A stretch of DNA of 64,000 nt from Leptospira fletcheri (GTDB taxonomy: Bacteria; Spirochaetota; Leptospiria; Leptospirales; Leptospiraceae), in assembly GCF_004769195.1 (NCBI RefSeq), contig NZ_RQET01000014.1, forward strand, positions 1 to 64,000, read 5' to 3'. Position numbers and translations under genes: made by a program. The notes beneath the pieces are model-generated. The model saw only the letters and a list, made by a program, of their open reading frames with translations, did not search any database and had not been told where the DNA came from. Of this stretch, positions 16,565-25,749 are shown one piece after another (position 1 is the first letter of the stretch; every line of letters starts with the position of its first letter).

Positions 16565-17581
16565 ATGCCTTCTGAAACGAGCCCTCCCCCACCCAAGGTC
16601 CAACAGCATTCCTTTTTGGAATCGATTTGGAGGGAATTCGGAACGAAAAAAGAAATTGCCCTCGCCATTGCAGGCGGAGGAATCAAGGCATTTTACGGAT
16701 TAGGATTCGCCTTCGCATTGCGCACTTGGGGAATCAAAATTCGGGAAGTCTCCGGAGTCAGCGCAGGAGCCGCCATGGCCGTCAGCACCTTGTCGGAAAC
16801 CGAATTGGAAAGTTCGGTCTATTTCGAAGAGTTGACCCGCAGAAATCCTAAGAATTTCTATTGGAATCGCCTTTTACGAATTTTGCCTCCTTTTCCCCAC
16901 GACGGAATGGCTCGTAGAACCGTCAGTTATTGTTTAAAACTTCCGAAACTCTTGTCTAAGGCCGCAAAAATTCGGATCCACGCGGTGGAAATTCCGGGCG
17001 AAAAGGTGGAGAAAAATAAAAACGGAGAGCCGAACCAGAGACTGTTGCTAGCCAAAGCGGCGAGAATTATCCGAGCTTATTTTCAGGACGAGGAACTTAG
17101 AAGAAAAGGAAAGGCTCCGTTCTATGTCATGGAGAAAATGCAGGAATGGGGATGGAGAGAACGTACATTCTCGGAAAAGGAATTTTCCGATCACGAGACC
17201 GTTACTCAAATCGTCATGAATTCGTGTTCCGCGTTTCCGGTACTGCCCTTACAAAGTTTAGGAGGGAATTATTATCTGGACGGTGGATTGACTAACAATC
17301 TGCTCCTGGAAGATTTCAGTTCCGACCTACCTAAAATCGGAGTCTTTTACGAACCCACTACTCTCGTCGGAAAATCCCCGGAGGTAATGGAAAATACCTT
17401 ATTGATTTCTCCCGATTCTCCCTTTATCGAGCAGGGTTTCGATTACACGAAACCGAATTTGATCCGATACGCATTCGAGAAAGGACAAGAGGATGCGGAA
17501 AGAAATAAAGGACGAATCCTAGGACATCTTAATCCAGATTGGAAAAAAAACTTGCTTTCTTTTTTCGAACAAATAAAATAA
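16565..17581 (+). CDS. Patatin-like phospholipase
   Basis: 338 residues from ATG 16565 (a TTG seven codons earlier is possible). The oxyanion loop AGGGIKAFYGLG and the nucleophile elbow GVSAG (Ser66) are followed by the catalytic Asp in LDGGLTNN near residue 238, the Ser-Asp dyad of patatins. No signal peptide is seen, so it probably acts in the cytoplasm on phospholipid or acyl esters. It stands alone upstream of a tetR gene on the same strand. Confidence 0.85.
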   Translation: MPSETSPPPPKVQQHSFLESIWREFGTKKEIALAIAGGGIKAFYGLGFAFALRTWGIKIREVSGVSAGAAMAVSTLSETELESSVYFEELTRRNPKNFYWNRLLRILPPFPHDGMARRTVSYCLKLPKLLSKAAKIRIHAVEIPGEKVEKNKNGEPNQRLLLAKAARIIRAYFQDEELRRKGKAPFYVMEKMQEWGWRERTFSEKEFSDHETVTQIVMNSCSAFPVLPLQSLGGNYYLDGGLTNNLLLEDFSSDLPKIGVFYEPTTLVGKSPEVMENTLLISPDSPFIEQGFDYTKPNLIRYAFEKGQEDAERNKGRILGHLNPDWKKNLLSFFEQIK

Positions 17582-17819
17582 TTACTTTGGTTGGAGGGAA
17601 GCTGAAATCTTGTCGGATCAGGGTTCAGTTCTGCGCAAATCCGGCTCACGATCGCCTCAGCGCTGGGTTTCAATCGCAAAAATGGATCTCAATCGATTGA
17701 AATTCCATCTATAACTCGGTCATTCATCCACACCCGGTCAGACGGGAGCTTGAGGATTTGCGGGATTGACCAATGTACTCTTTGAAAGATCTTAGATTAT
17801 CAGATTCAGGAAAGTCGGA

Positions 17820-18398
17820 ATGCCGAAAATCGTAAATCACGAAAAATACAAAGCGGAAATATTATCCAAGTGTGTAGACATACTTGCGCGGCGAGGTTAT
17901 TCGGCGGTTTCCATGCGGGAAATCGCAACGGAGCTGGAAGTGTCTACCGGCACTTTGTACCATTATTTCTCCACGAAAGAGGATATCTTTAAGGAATTAG
18001 TCAAGTTCGTACTCAGTAAGGATATCGAGGAACTCCAGGTATATTCGAAAGGAGAAGAAAACCAGTCGATCGAAAAACGGGTGGACGCATTGTTCAACAT
18101 GGTTAACGCCAGAGAGAGCTACTTTCAAAATCTCTTATATATTATTTGTGACGTTTCCCGATTGAAAAACCACGAGGAAGAAAAACAACTGATCGCGGAA
18201 GCGATGAAAGAATACGTTACGATCATTACGAAACACCTTGGAATTACCAACCCGAATCTCAACCGACTACTGATCAGCATCATCCTAGGTACAGTAGGTC
18301 AAAGAATCGTGGACAAGGAAGCGATCAAATTAGAAGAAGTGACGGAAGTGGTGAAAGACTTCATGGGAGTCGTTCTCGCGAACACCTTCACTTTCTGA
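17820..18398 (+). CDS. TetR family transcriptional regulator
   Basis: 192 residues. The N-terminal helix-turn-helix is clear: SAVSMREIATELEVSTGTLYHYFSTKED, residues about 30-57. The C-terminal ligand domain is not recognisable. Targets cannot be named; the neighbours are patatin and convergent glpD. The perfect 8-mer AAGATCTT at 17786-17793, just upstream, might be part of an autoregulatory site but is very short. Confidence 0.85.
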   Translation: MPKIVNHEKYKAEILSKCVDILARRGYSAVSMREIATELEVSTGTLYHYFSTKEDIFKELVKFVLSKDIEELQVYSKGEENQSIEKRVDALFNMVNARESYFQNLLYIICDVSRLKNHEEEKQLIAEAMKEYVTIITKHLGITNPNLNRLLISIILGTVGQRIVDKEAIKLEEVTEVVKDFMGVVLANTFTF

Positions 18399-18442
18399 CG
18401 ATCGGGAATAAGCGACATTCTCGATCGCCTCTTGAAAAGGAC

Positions 18443-20095
18443 TTAATCGAACTTGTATCTTGCGATCACTTTCGTTTTTTCGGAGTTCTTTCTCGCCTGA
18501 TTCCAACCCAAGGATTTGCCTAAATGGTCCAGAATGAAGGATACGTTTTCCGGCGAAGGAAGTCCGGGAACTCCCGCACCGGACCTTCTAAAAAAGAAAT
18601 CCGTGGCGGAGTAAATCTCTTCTCCGGCGGCAATCGTCCGTATTTCCGCGGAATATAATTTTTCCCCGTTATTCAAAACGGCAAACGGCTCATCCGGTTT
18701 CGCGTGCGGCAGAATCTCGTAAGATTGGCTTCCGTATCTTTCCGCTAAAGTTTCTAGGATTTCCCCTCCGAATTTGGGGAACTTGTTCGCCAAACCTCGT
18801 AATAGAGAGGAAAAATCAGAGAACTCTCCGGAAATTAGCGGAACAAAATTCGTTTCACAAGGTAAAAAGGATCCGGGCAGGTAATCGCAAAGTTTATCTG
18901 CGATCTTCTCCGCTAAAGCTCGACTCGTGGTATATTTGCCGCCGAGAGCCGTATAAAATCCCGGAAAGCCGTTCTCCTTATGATCGATGATTTCGGTTTT
19001 TCGAGATGCGTTATACGTATCTGAGGTCTCGCCCGGATCTTCCACCAAAGGACGCATTCCTCCATAAAAGAACTCCACGTCGCTTTCCTTCAGTTCCGTA
19101 TTTCCGTACGCGTGGTTGATCTCATCCAACAACTCCCGGATATCCCTTCGAGTCACCCGGAATTGATCCGGAGATTCCTGATAGAAGGTGTCTGTGGTCC
19201 CGATGATGGTTTTTCCTCTCCAGGGAAGGACGAACATATGAGTCTTGTCCCTCTTCTTTAAAACCAAGGCCTTGGAACCTTGAATGGCCCTCGTAACGAT
19301 ATGGATTCCTTTGGAGCGTACCAGTATCTTATCCATCCCGACACCCGCCAAAGACTCCACAAAATCCGCCCAAGGTCCCGCTGCGTTTACCACAGTCTTG
19401 GCAAAGACCGGTATTTTCTTTCCCGTTCTCTTATCCAAGAGGATGGCTTGGTAGATCTCTTCTTTCTGTCTCGTAAGCGCGACGAGTTCCGTGTAATTGC
19501 GGGCTTCTCCTCCGTTTCTCTGTGCGGAAAAGATAAATTCGCATGTATGACGTTCCGGATTTAAATTTTGATAGTCGTAGTAAAGAAATGCGCCTTTCAA
19601 TCCTTCTCTAGAAAGAGAGGGCGCTTCTAAAACCGCTTCCTCTTTGTTCAGAAAACGGAATCGGGGAATCCATCGGTCGGAGGAAATCTCCCGATTCCGG
19701 TCGTAGGAAAGTAGATCGTACATGCGAAGTCCCGCTTCCAGCACTGCCTTTTCCCCGAAGGAATAAACGGGCATCAAGAAGCCGAGGGTTTTGACAGCAT
19801 GAGGTGTGATCTTTGCGAGAAGACGTCTTTCCCGAAGGGACTCCCGTACCAATCCGAACTCCGCATTTTTCAGATAACGAAGTCCTCCATGAATCAACTT
19901 GGAGGTCGCTTGGCTGGTCCCGGAAGCAAAATCGTTCTTTTCCACGAGAAGAGCCTTGGCCCCTCTTAAGGTAGCGTCCCAAAGCAAGGTTGCCCCGGTG
20001 ATTCCTCCTCCGATAATCAAAGTGTCATAGATCTGGGAGGAGATTGTCGTTTTAGGTGTGGAAATTTTCGACTTTCGTGAGGAAGGCATAAGCAT
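18443..20095 (-). CDS. glpD: FAD-dependent glycerol-3-phosphate dehydrogenase
   Basis: 550 residues, normal for aerobic GlpD. The dinucleotide fold reads LIIGGGITGATLLWDATLRG, then the family signature TSQATSKLIHGGLRYL, and GPWADF and GGKYTTSRALAEKI further on. It oxidises glycerol 3-phosphate to DHAP at the inner membrane, feeding electrons to quinone. ATG at 20095 or two codons later. DHAP made here could supply the ADPS-like enzyme encoded at 22.4 kb. Confidence 0.93.
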   Translation of the reverse strand: MLMPSSRKSKISTPKTTISSQIYDTLIIGGGITGATLLWDATLRGAKALLVEKNDFASGTSQATSKLIHGGLRYLKNAEFGLVRESLRERRLLAKITPHAVKTLGFLMPVYSFGEKAVLEAGLRMYDLLSYDRNREISSDRWIPRFRFLNKEEAVLEAPSLSREGLKGAFLYYDYQNLNPERHTCEFIFSAQRNGGEARNYTELVALTRQKEEIYQAILLDKRTGKKIPVFAKTVVNAAGPWADFVESLAGVGMDKILVRSKGIHIVTRAIQGSKALVLKKRDKTHMFVLPWRGKTIIGTTDTFYQESPDQFRVTRRDIRELLDEINHAYGNTELKESDVEFFYGGMRPLVEDPGETSDTYNASRKTEIIDHKENGFPGFYTALGGKYTTSRALAEKIADKLCDYLPGSFLPCETNFVPLISGEFSDFSSLLRGLANKFPKFGGEILETLAERYGSQSYEILPHAKPDEPFAVLNNGEKLYSAEIRTIAAGEEIYSATDFFFRRSGAGVPGLPSPENVSFILDHLGKSLGWNQARKNSEKTKVIARYKFD

Positions 20096-20207
20096 CCCAA
20101 ACTGTCTTTTTGCTCCGTTACGGTCAACGATTTACGCGAGTCGCCGAGGTTCTCCCTTTCCCAATTAAAATGTTGAATCGTCTTCTCAAATTTGCAATTA
20201 GGTAGAA

Positions 20208-22265
20208 GTGGACCGGGAAAGTAACGAACAGAGTTTACCGGAAATGGAGCCTTCTTTGAAAGCCCATTCTGAGAAAGCGGGGAATTTTTGGAAAAGGATC
20301 TCCGCTCTCTTGGAGGCGGACCCCGATCGAAAAAAGTTAGAGAAGGAATACAAGGCCGATCTGAACCGGCAAGTCATGACCCTCCAGTATCCGGGCGCCA
20401 TCCTCGGTATTTTCGTTTGGTTGGGGTTCGCTTTCGGTACGGACCAAAAACTACATCCGGAATTTTCCGAACTGGTGTATTTCCGGATCGGACTTTCCGG
20501 AATCAGTTTTGTTTCTCTGCTCCTGTTCGTTATAGGATCCATCTTCAATCTTCCCATCCGAAAAAGGGGATTGGAATTTGCATATATCTTCTCAGCTTAC
20601 TTTCTGCTTTCCTGCTCATTCTTTACCGGTCGGATCGCGGACGATCCGAATTACGTTTCGGGTCTGCAGATCGCCGTATTGATCATAGTATTCCTACCGA
20701 TTCCTAGATCGGTTTCCTTTTTGCTCTACGGATTGTCGGCGTCGCTTTTCGTCGCGGCTGTCTTGGCATATTCTCCTCCGCTAAGCACTCCCCAGGCCTC
20801 TTATTCTTTGCAGAACCTGAGCATCGCATACTTGGTCGCGATCGTGTTTTCGGTGATCGTGGAACGCTACCGGTTCGTGACCTTTGCAAGCAATTTCAAG
20901 ATTGTGGAAAAGAACCGGGAAATCTCCGACAAGATGGCTCAGATCCAAGAGCTGAAGGAAAGACAGGACGGAGATTATTTTCTCACCTCCTTACTCCTGA
21001 GCCCATTGCTTAAAAAAGAGATCTCCCCCGACTCAAGCGTCAAAGTGGAGTTCCTACTAGACCAGTATAAGAAATTCACGTTTCGCGGAAAAGAATACGA
21101 ACTAGGAGGGGACTATATCGGAGCCTACGAAATCCTTCTCCGAGGAAAAAAATACACCGCTTTCATCAACGGTGATGCGATGGGAAAATCGGTTCAAGGA
21201 GCGGGTGGTGCGCTGGTTTTAGGTTCCGTATTCAACTCGATCATCAGCAGGTCTCGGGTTTCTCCGGAAATACAGGCAAGATCTCCCGAAAGATGGCTGA
21301 AAGAAAGCTTCTTAGACCTACAGAACGTCTTCGAAACTTTCGACGGCTTTATGTTGGTTTCTGCGATTTTAGGTTTAGTGGACCAATCCACAGGAACTCT
21401 ATATTTCGTGAACGCTGAACATCCTTGGCCTGTTTTGTTAAGAGACGGGAAAGCGTCGTTTTTAGGAACGGATCTCAATATCCGGAAGTTAGGAGTTTCC
21501 GAAATTTTAAACTCCAAGATCGAAGTAAAAACCTTCCGGCTTCAACCTTTCGACCTAGTGTTCTGCGGGTCGGACGGAAAAGACGATCTCGTCTTAGAGG
21601 AGGATTTTTCCGGAAAACGCAATATCAACGAGGATGAAACTCAATTCCTCCGAAGTGTGGAAGAAAGCGACGGAGAATTGAGCAAAATCAAAAAGTCCCT
21701 ACTGGGACTGGGAAAGCTCTCCGACGATTTAAGTCTTTTGTCTTTGACCTACCATCCTTCCGAAAATCCGTATTCGGAGAACTCGACCGCGATTTCGGAG
21801 GCGGAAAACGAATTTAGAAACGGAAACTCCGGCAATGCGATCCGTATTTTAGAGGAGGCGCTTCTCCCGCATGCTCGGGCAAAGAACGGATTTTCCCCTA
21901 AGATCGCCAAGGCTCTTTCTTTCATGTACGATCGGATCGGTAAGGTGGAAGAAGCTGCGAATTGGGCGGAAAAGGCTCTGGATTGGGATCCTGGAGATTC
22001 CGAATTCTTTTTTCGGACTTCCGTACTTTGGAAGAAAGTATATGCGACCACCAAGAATGAAAAATCCCTGGAGAAGGCCTCCGAAAACGGGGAGAGATTC
22101 CGCATCCGAAACCCGAAACACGCCAAGAATCTGATCAATTTAGCGGATATCTACAGACTCTTAGGAAACAAATCCCGCTCGGTAAAACTTTTGACCGAAG
22201 CAGAAACGATCTCGCCTGAGGATCCGAAACTCCAAAATCTAAAACAAATCCTGAACCGGAGATAA
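20208..22265 (+). CDS. Membrane SpoIIE/PP2C-type phosphatase with C-terminal TPR
   Basis: 685 residues from GTG 20208 (ATG 20244 is an alternative). About six membrane helices lie in residues 60-220, then a short coiled linker (EISDKMAQIQELKERQDG). A SpoIIE-type PPM phosphatase domain spans about 235-470, with GGDYIGAY, NGDAMGKS, NAEHPWPVL and GSDGKDD, the metal-binding acidic set. The last 150 residues look like TPR helices. Such proteins act as receptors that dephosphorylate anti-sigma antagonists. No partner is encoded nearby. Confidence 0.85.
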   Translation: MDRESNEQSLPEMEPSLKAHSEKAGNFWKRISALLEADPDRKKLEKEYKADLNRQVMTLQYPGAILGIFVWLGFAFGTDQKLHPEFSELVYFRIGLSGISFVSLLLFVIGSIFNLPIRKRGLEFAYIFSAYFLLSCSFFTGRIADDPNYVSGLQIAVLIIVFLPIPRSVSFLLYGLSASLFVAAVLAYSPPLSTPQASYSLQNLSIAYLVAIVFSVIVERYRFVTFASNFKIVEKNREISDKMAQIQELKERQDGDYFLTSLLLSPLLKKEISPDSSVKVEFLLDQYKKFTFRGKEYELGGDYIGAYEILLRGKKYTAFINGDAMGKSVQGAGGALVLGSVFNSIISRSRVSPEIQARSPERWLKESFLDLQNVFETFDGFMLVSAILGLVDQSTGTLYFVNAEHPWPVLLRDGKASFLGTDLNIRKLGVSEILNSKIEVKTFRLQPFDLVFCGSDGKDDLVLEEDFSGKRNINEDETQFLRSVEESDGELSKIKKSLLGLGKLSDDLSLLSLTYHPSENPYSENSTAISEAENEFRNGNSGNAIRILEEALLPHARAKNGFSPKIAKALSFMYDRIGKVEEAANWAEKALDWDPGDSEFFFRTSVLWKKVYATTKNEKSLEKASENGERFRIRNPKHAKNLINLADIYRLLGNKSRSVKLLTEAETISPEDPKLQNLKQILNRR

Positions 22266-22396
22266 GTCGCAAAGCAGATCCGATTTCCGAAAGAGGGAAT
22301 CTGTTTTCGATCAGTGATTTCGATTTTTCCTTTGCGCTTCTGCATTTGCAGGATTTTCTGGATCGGAATTCCTTCCTATCAGGAGCACAGCAGCTT

Positions 22397-24091
22397 ATGT
22401 TTTACCACGAACTCGATGCGGACATTGATTATTCTAGAAAGAATCTAAGATGGAATGCGTGGGGAGCGATCGATCGGGATTTTTTTCGCAAAGCCCAAAT
22501 GCCCGAGATTTTAGAACTGCTCAAACGGGAATTCAAGTTGGAGAAAATCAAGAACACTCCTTCGGTAGCGCTGGAAGAAATCAAACTTCCTCCGACCAAA
22601 CTCGGAGCCTCGGATCTAAAACAGCTTTCCTCAATCGTGGGAAAAAACCACCTCAAAACCGATCGCTACGAAAGAATTTTTCACTCCGCCGGAAAAAGTT
22701 ATTACGACGTACTTCGATTGCACCGGAATACGTTATCCTCCTTTGTGGACGGGGTTGTTTATCCGAGCAAGGAAAGCGAAATCGTTAAAATCCTGGAATA
22801 CTGCGGCAAAAATAAAATCACTCTCATTCCTTTCGGAGGCGGGTCTTCCGTGGTAGGGGGCCTGGAAGTGATCAAGGGCAAAGGGCACAGGGCGGTGATT
22901 TCCCTGGATACGACCAGGATGAACGAATTCCTTTCCTTGGATGAGGAAAGTCATACCGCCACCTTCCAAGCCGGAATTTACGGTCCGAAACTGGAATCCA
23001 TCCTAAACGAAAAAGGATATACACTGGGACATTTTCCCCAGTCCTTCGAGTACTCCACTCTCGGAGGTTGGATCGCGGCAAGAAGCGCGGGACAGCAATC
23101 GAATCGTTACGGTAAGATCGAAGAGATATTGACGAGCGCCAAATTGATCTCCCCTTCCGGAACGGTGGAAACGCTTCGCACACCTGCCTCCTCTACCGGG
23201 CCGGATTGGAACCATATCATTGCCGGAAGCGAAGGTTTGCTGGGAGTGATTGTGGAAGCCACCGTCAAAATCCATAAAATTCCGGAGAAGAGGAAGTATT
23301 TCGGACTGGTATTTCCGAACTTGAACGCCTCCCTCGGTTTCATTCGAACGGCCGACCACGAAGAAATAAAAACCTCCATGCTGCGCCTTTCCGACGCAAA
23401 CGAGACGAGATTGTACGAAATCTTGGGTGAATTAGGAAAAAAGAAAAATCCCGTCCGCGTCTTAAAGAAATGGATCCAGACTCGTGTCCTAGATGCAAAA
23501 GGGATAGGATCGGAAAAATGCGTCGTTTTAGTCGGACTGGACGGTTCCGAAAAAGAAGTAGCTCATTCCTTTGAAAATCTGAAGCGGATCTGGAGAAAGA
23601 GCGGCGCACTGTACGCCGGAGAAAAACTGGGACAAAATTGGATTCACGGTAGATACAATATGCCCTATTTAAGAAATCATATTATGGAATTCGGATTGGG
23701 AGTGGACACGATGGAAACTTCCACCACATATGAAAGGTTGGAAGCTCTCCATGCGGCGGGCTTGGAAGCTCTGCAAAGCTCCATTCCCGGATCCATAGCG
23801 ATGTGTCATCTTTCTCATAGCTATCCGGAAGGCGCTTGTCTCTATTACACCATCCTATTTCCGATCGAAGAGAAAAAACCCGAAGAGCAATGGAAGAGAA
23901 TGAAGCGAAAAGTTTCGGATGCATTCTCCGCTCATAAAGCTCCGATCAGCCACCATCACGGTGTGGGATTGGATCACAAACCCTGGTATGAAAAAACACT
24001 AGGAACTGCGGGAGTTTCCGGTTTGAATGCGCTGAAAAAATCCTTGGACCAAAAAGAAATCCTGAATCCTGGCAAAGTCTTTCATTCCTGA
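22397..24091 (+). CDS. FAD-binding oxidase, alkyldihydroxyacetonephosphate synthase-like
   Basis: 564 residues from ATG 22397, chosen because GGAG lies 11 bases upstream; an open TTG 17 codons earlier is less likely. The FAD-binding PCMH fold shows IPFGGGSSVVGG, the C-terminal domain ends in LDQKEILNPGKVF, and SHHHGVGLDHKPW matches the His motif of ADPS. ADPS swaps the acyl group of acyl-DHAP for an alkyl chain in ether-lipid synthesis, but many bacterial members have other substrates. Nearby GlpD (DHAP source) fits. Ether-lipid synthesis is inferred, not shown. Confidence 0.75.
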   Translation: MFYHELDADIDYSRKNLRWNAWGAIDRDFFRKAQMPEILELLKREFKLEKIKNTPSVALEEIKLPPTKLGASDLKQLSSIVGKNHLKTDRYERIFHSAGKSYYDVLRLHRNTLSSFVDGVVYPSKESEIVKILEYCGKNKITLIPFGGGSSVVGGLEVIKGKGHRAVISLDTTRMNEFLSLDEESHTATFQAGIYGPKLESILNEKGYTLGHFPQSFEYSTLGGWIAARSAGQQSNRYGKIEEILTSAKLISPSGTVETLRTPASSTGPDWNHIIAGSEGLLGVIVEATVKIHKIPEKRKYFGLVFPNLNASLGFIRTADHEEIKTSMLRLSDANETRLYEILGELGKKKNPVRVLKKWIQTRVLDAKGIGSEKCVVLVGLDGSEKEVAHSFENLKRIWRKSGALYAGEKLGQNWIHGRYNMPYLRNHIMEFGLGVDTMETSTTYERLEALHAAGLEALQSSIPGSIAMCHLSHSYPEGACLYYTILFPIEEKKPEEQWKRMKRKVSDAFSAHKAPISHHHGVGLDHKPWYEKTLGTAGVSGLNALKKSLDQKEILNPGKVFHS

Positions 24092-24141
24092 TCCGCCCAA
24101 AGGAGGTTCTAGAAAAAGGAACCGGACTCGTTCTTTCCGTT

Positions 24142-24906
24142 TTATCGGAAAACGGGTCTTCTCTTTTCCAGAATCGATCTCATTCCTTCCTGTCCGTTGG
24201 CGGAATGAATGGCGGCAGCCAATAGATCTATATCCCGTGTCTCCAATTGGCTCGCGACCAATCTTTGGGAATCCCGCAATGATACTTTGATTCCTATGAC
24301 GGACTCCAAAGCCATAGTCGCGAATCCGTCGCACCATTTTCTGGCCTTTGCGATCAAATCCTCAGGAGTTGCGGAATCGTCGACCAAACCCAAGGAAACC
24401 GCTTCTTCCGATTTCAATCCCTTTCCGGAATAAAGCAGTTCTCTTGCCGTTTTGACTCCGACCAATTCTTTTAATACGAAACCTGCGGTGGATGGGAAAT
24501 TCAACCCGATCAAAGATTCCGGAAATCCGATCCTTCCCTTTTTTTCCACTAAGATCCGATAGTCGGAAAAAATCGCCAGGACGGCCCCTACGCCCATAGA
24601 ATGTCCGTTCATGGCGCAAACCACGGGACGATTCGCAAAAAGCACTTTCCCGCAGGCACCTAACGCCTCTCCCAGCACTCTCTTGATTTCCGCCAGATCT
24701 TTCCCGACAAAAATTTCAGGATCGAATCCGTTGGAAAAAAACTTGTCGTTCCTTCCCGAAAGTAAGATCGCTTTGACTCCGGCATCCTTTTCGGCATCGT
24801 CCATTACTTTACGCAACGTACGAAAGAATTCCACATTCAAAGAATTGAATTCGTTCGTTCTAATATATAATTCTAATATATGTCCGTTTTTTACTACTTC
24901 GATCAT
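24142..24906 (-). CDS. Enoyl-CoA hydratase/isomerase family protein
   Basis: 254 residues from ATG 24906; the frame is open much further but that part overlaps the upstream lipoprotein gene. The crotonase fold is visible: ILLSGRNDKFFSNGFDPEIF, MNGHSMGVGAVLAIFSDYRI, and GRIGFPESLIGLNFP with a Glu in the catalytic region. Likely acts on acyl-CoA in the cytoplasm. It is the last gene of a minus-strand unit with the lipoprotein (17-base gap) and the TPR protein. Confidence 0.85.
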   Translation of the reverse strand: MIEVVKNGHILELYIRTNEFNSLNVEFFRTLRKVMDDAEKDAGVKAILLSGRNDKFFSNGFDPEIFVGKDLAEIKRVLGEALGACGKVLFANRPVVCAMNGHSMGVGAVLAIFSDYRILVEKKGRIGFPESLIGLNFPSTAGFVLKELVGVKTARELLYSGKGLKSEEAVSLGLVDDSATPEDLIAKARKWCDGFATMALESVIGIKVSLRDSQRLVASQLETRDIDLLAAAIHSANGQEGMRSILEKRRPVFR

Positions 24907-24923
24907 CTGGATGATTTTCCTTT

Positions 24924-25727
24924 TTAAAACCCGAAGACGGAGGGAGAAATGCTCTCGATACGATTCGTCTTCTTCATTTTGATTTCGATACGATTTTGGT
25001 CGGAGGAATCCTCTCTGGATACGATCCGGGTCAGGGTCACCTTGGGAGGAAATTCCACTTCGCCTTGGACGCTTGTCACCGCTTTCACGTTTTTGCGGCT
25101 GGAGTTCCACTCGACGGTAGCCACGCCTCTTTCCGTGACGTAATAAGTCCATTCTTCCCCGGCTTTCCGAACCAGAATGATCCCTTCCTTAGGTTGGACA
25201 AGAGTGGAATTCGGCTGAAATAGCCGGGCGTTCTGGCTGGAAAGTAAATAATAAATAACGGGAAAAGGTACGATGGTGCGCTTCCCTCCGTTGGGATCGG
25301 AAAGCAGAATATCGTCCATAGGCTGTTCGTGTATCTTTTCCTGTGCGGCAGTTTTGATTCGAATCTGTTCCCCGTCCGTGTAAACCTTTGAAACGCTGAT
25401 CCCGAAAAGTCGGTCCGTCAGTTCGATCTGCATCTTACCGGTGGGCTTATCGTAATAGATCTTGCCGTTCAGGGAAAAAACGTCCTTTTTCGGAACGAAG
25501 TTCTGGATGCGAATTTCGAATTCGCCCGAATAAGACGTCCCCTTGTCTTCGATCCTTCGAACTTCCTCTAAAAACCTGGAACCTTCCTTGGATTTGGCAC
25601 TGGTAAAAACCAACTTTCCTCTGGAAGGAAAGCTGATCTCTTCAATTTCGGCGGTCGCACAACCCGCAAATAATAACAGCAGGATTCCCGAACCCAAGGA
25701 CCGGAAATACGTTCGATTCGGTTCCAA
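24924..25727 (-). CDS. Lipoprotein of unknown function
   Basis: 267 residues with a clean lipobox (LLLFAGC). The start is TTG with GGGAGGAAG upstream. The mature part is beta-rich, with segments such as FEIRIQNFVPKKDVFSLNGKI and TGKMQIELTDRLFGISVSKV, reminiscent of the LolA/LolB-like half-barrel, and a conserved-looking C-terminal VTLTRIVSRED. Lipid or lipoprotein handling is possible but only inferred. It sits between a TPR protein and an enoyl-CoA hydratase. Confidence 0.65.
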   Translation of the reverse strand: MEPNRTYFRSLGSGILLLLFAGCATAEIEEISFPSRGKLVFTSAKSKEGSRFLEEVRRIEDKGTSYSGEFEIRIQNFVPKKDVFSLNGKIYYDKPTGKMQIELTDRLFGISVSKVYTDGEQIRIKTAAQEKIHEQPMDDILLSDPNGGKRTIVPFPVIYYLLSSQNARLFQPNSTLVQPKEGIILVRKAGEEWTYYVTERGVATVEWNSSRKNVKAVTSVQGEVEFPPKVTLTRIVSREDSSDQNRIEIKMKKTNRIESISPSVFGF

Positions 25728-25749
25728 ATTTTCTTCCTCCCGGTTTCAT

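Noticed and set aside
24907..25152. N-terminal extension of the enoyl-CoA hydratase
   Set aside because: Arg/Gly-rich shadow sequence of the lipoprotein gene; the crotonase fold starts at ATG 24906.
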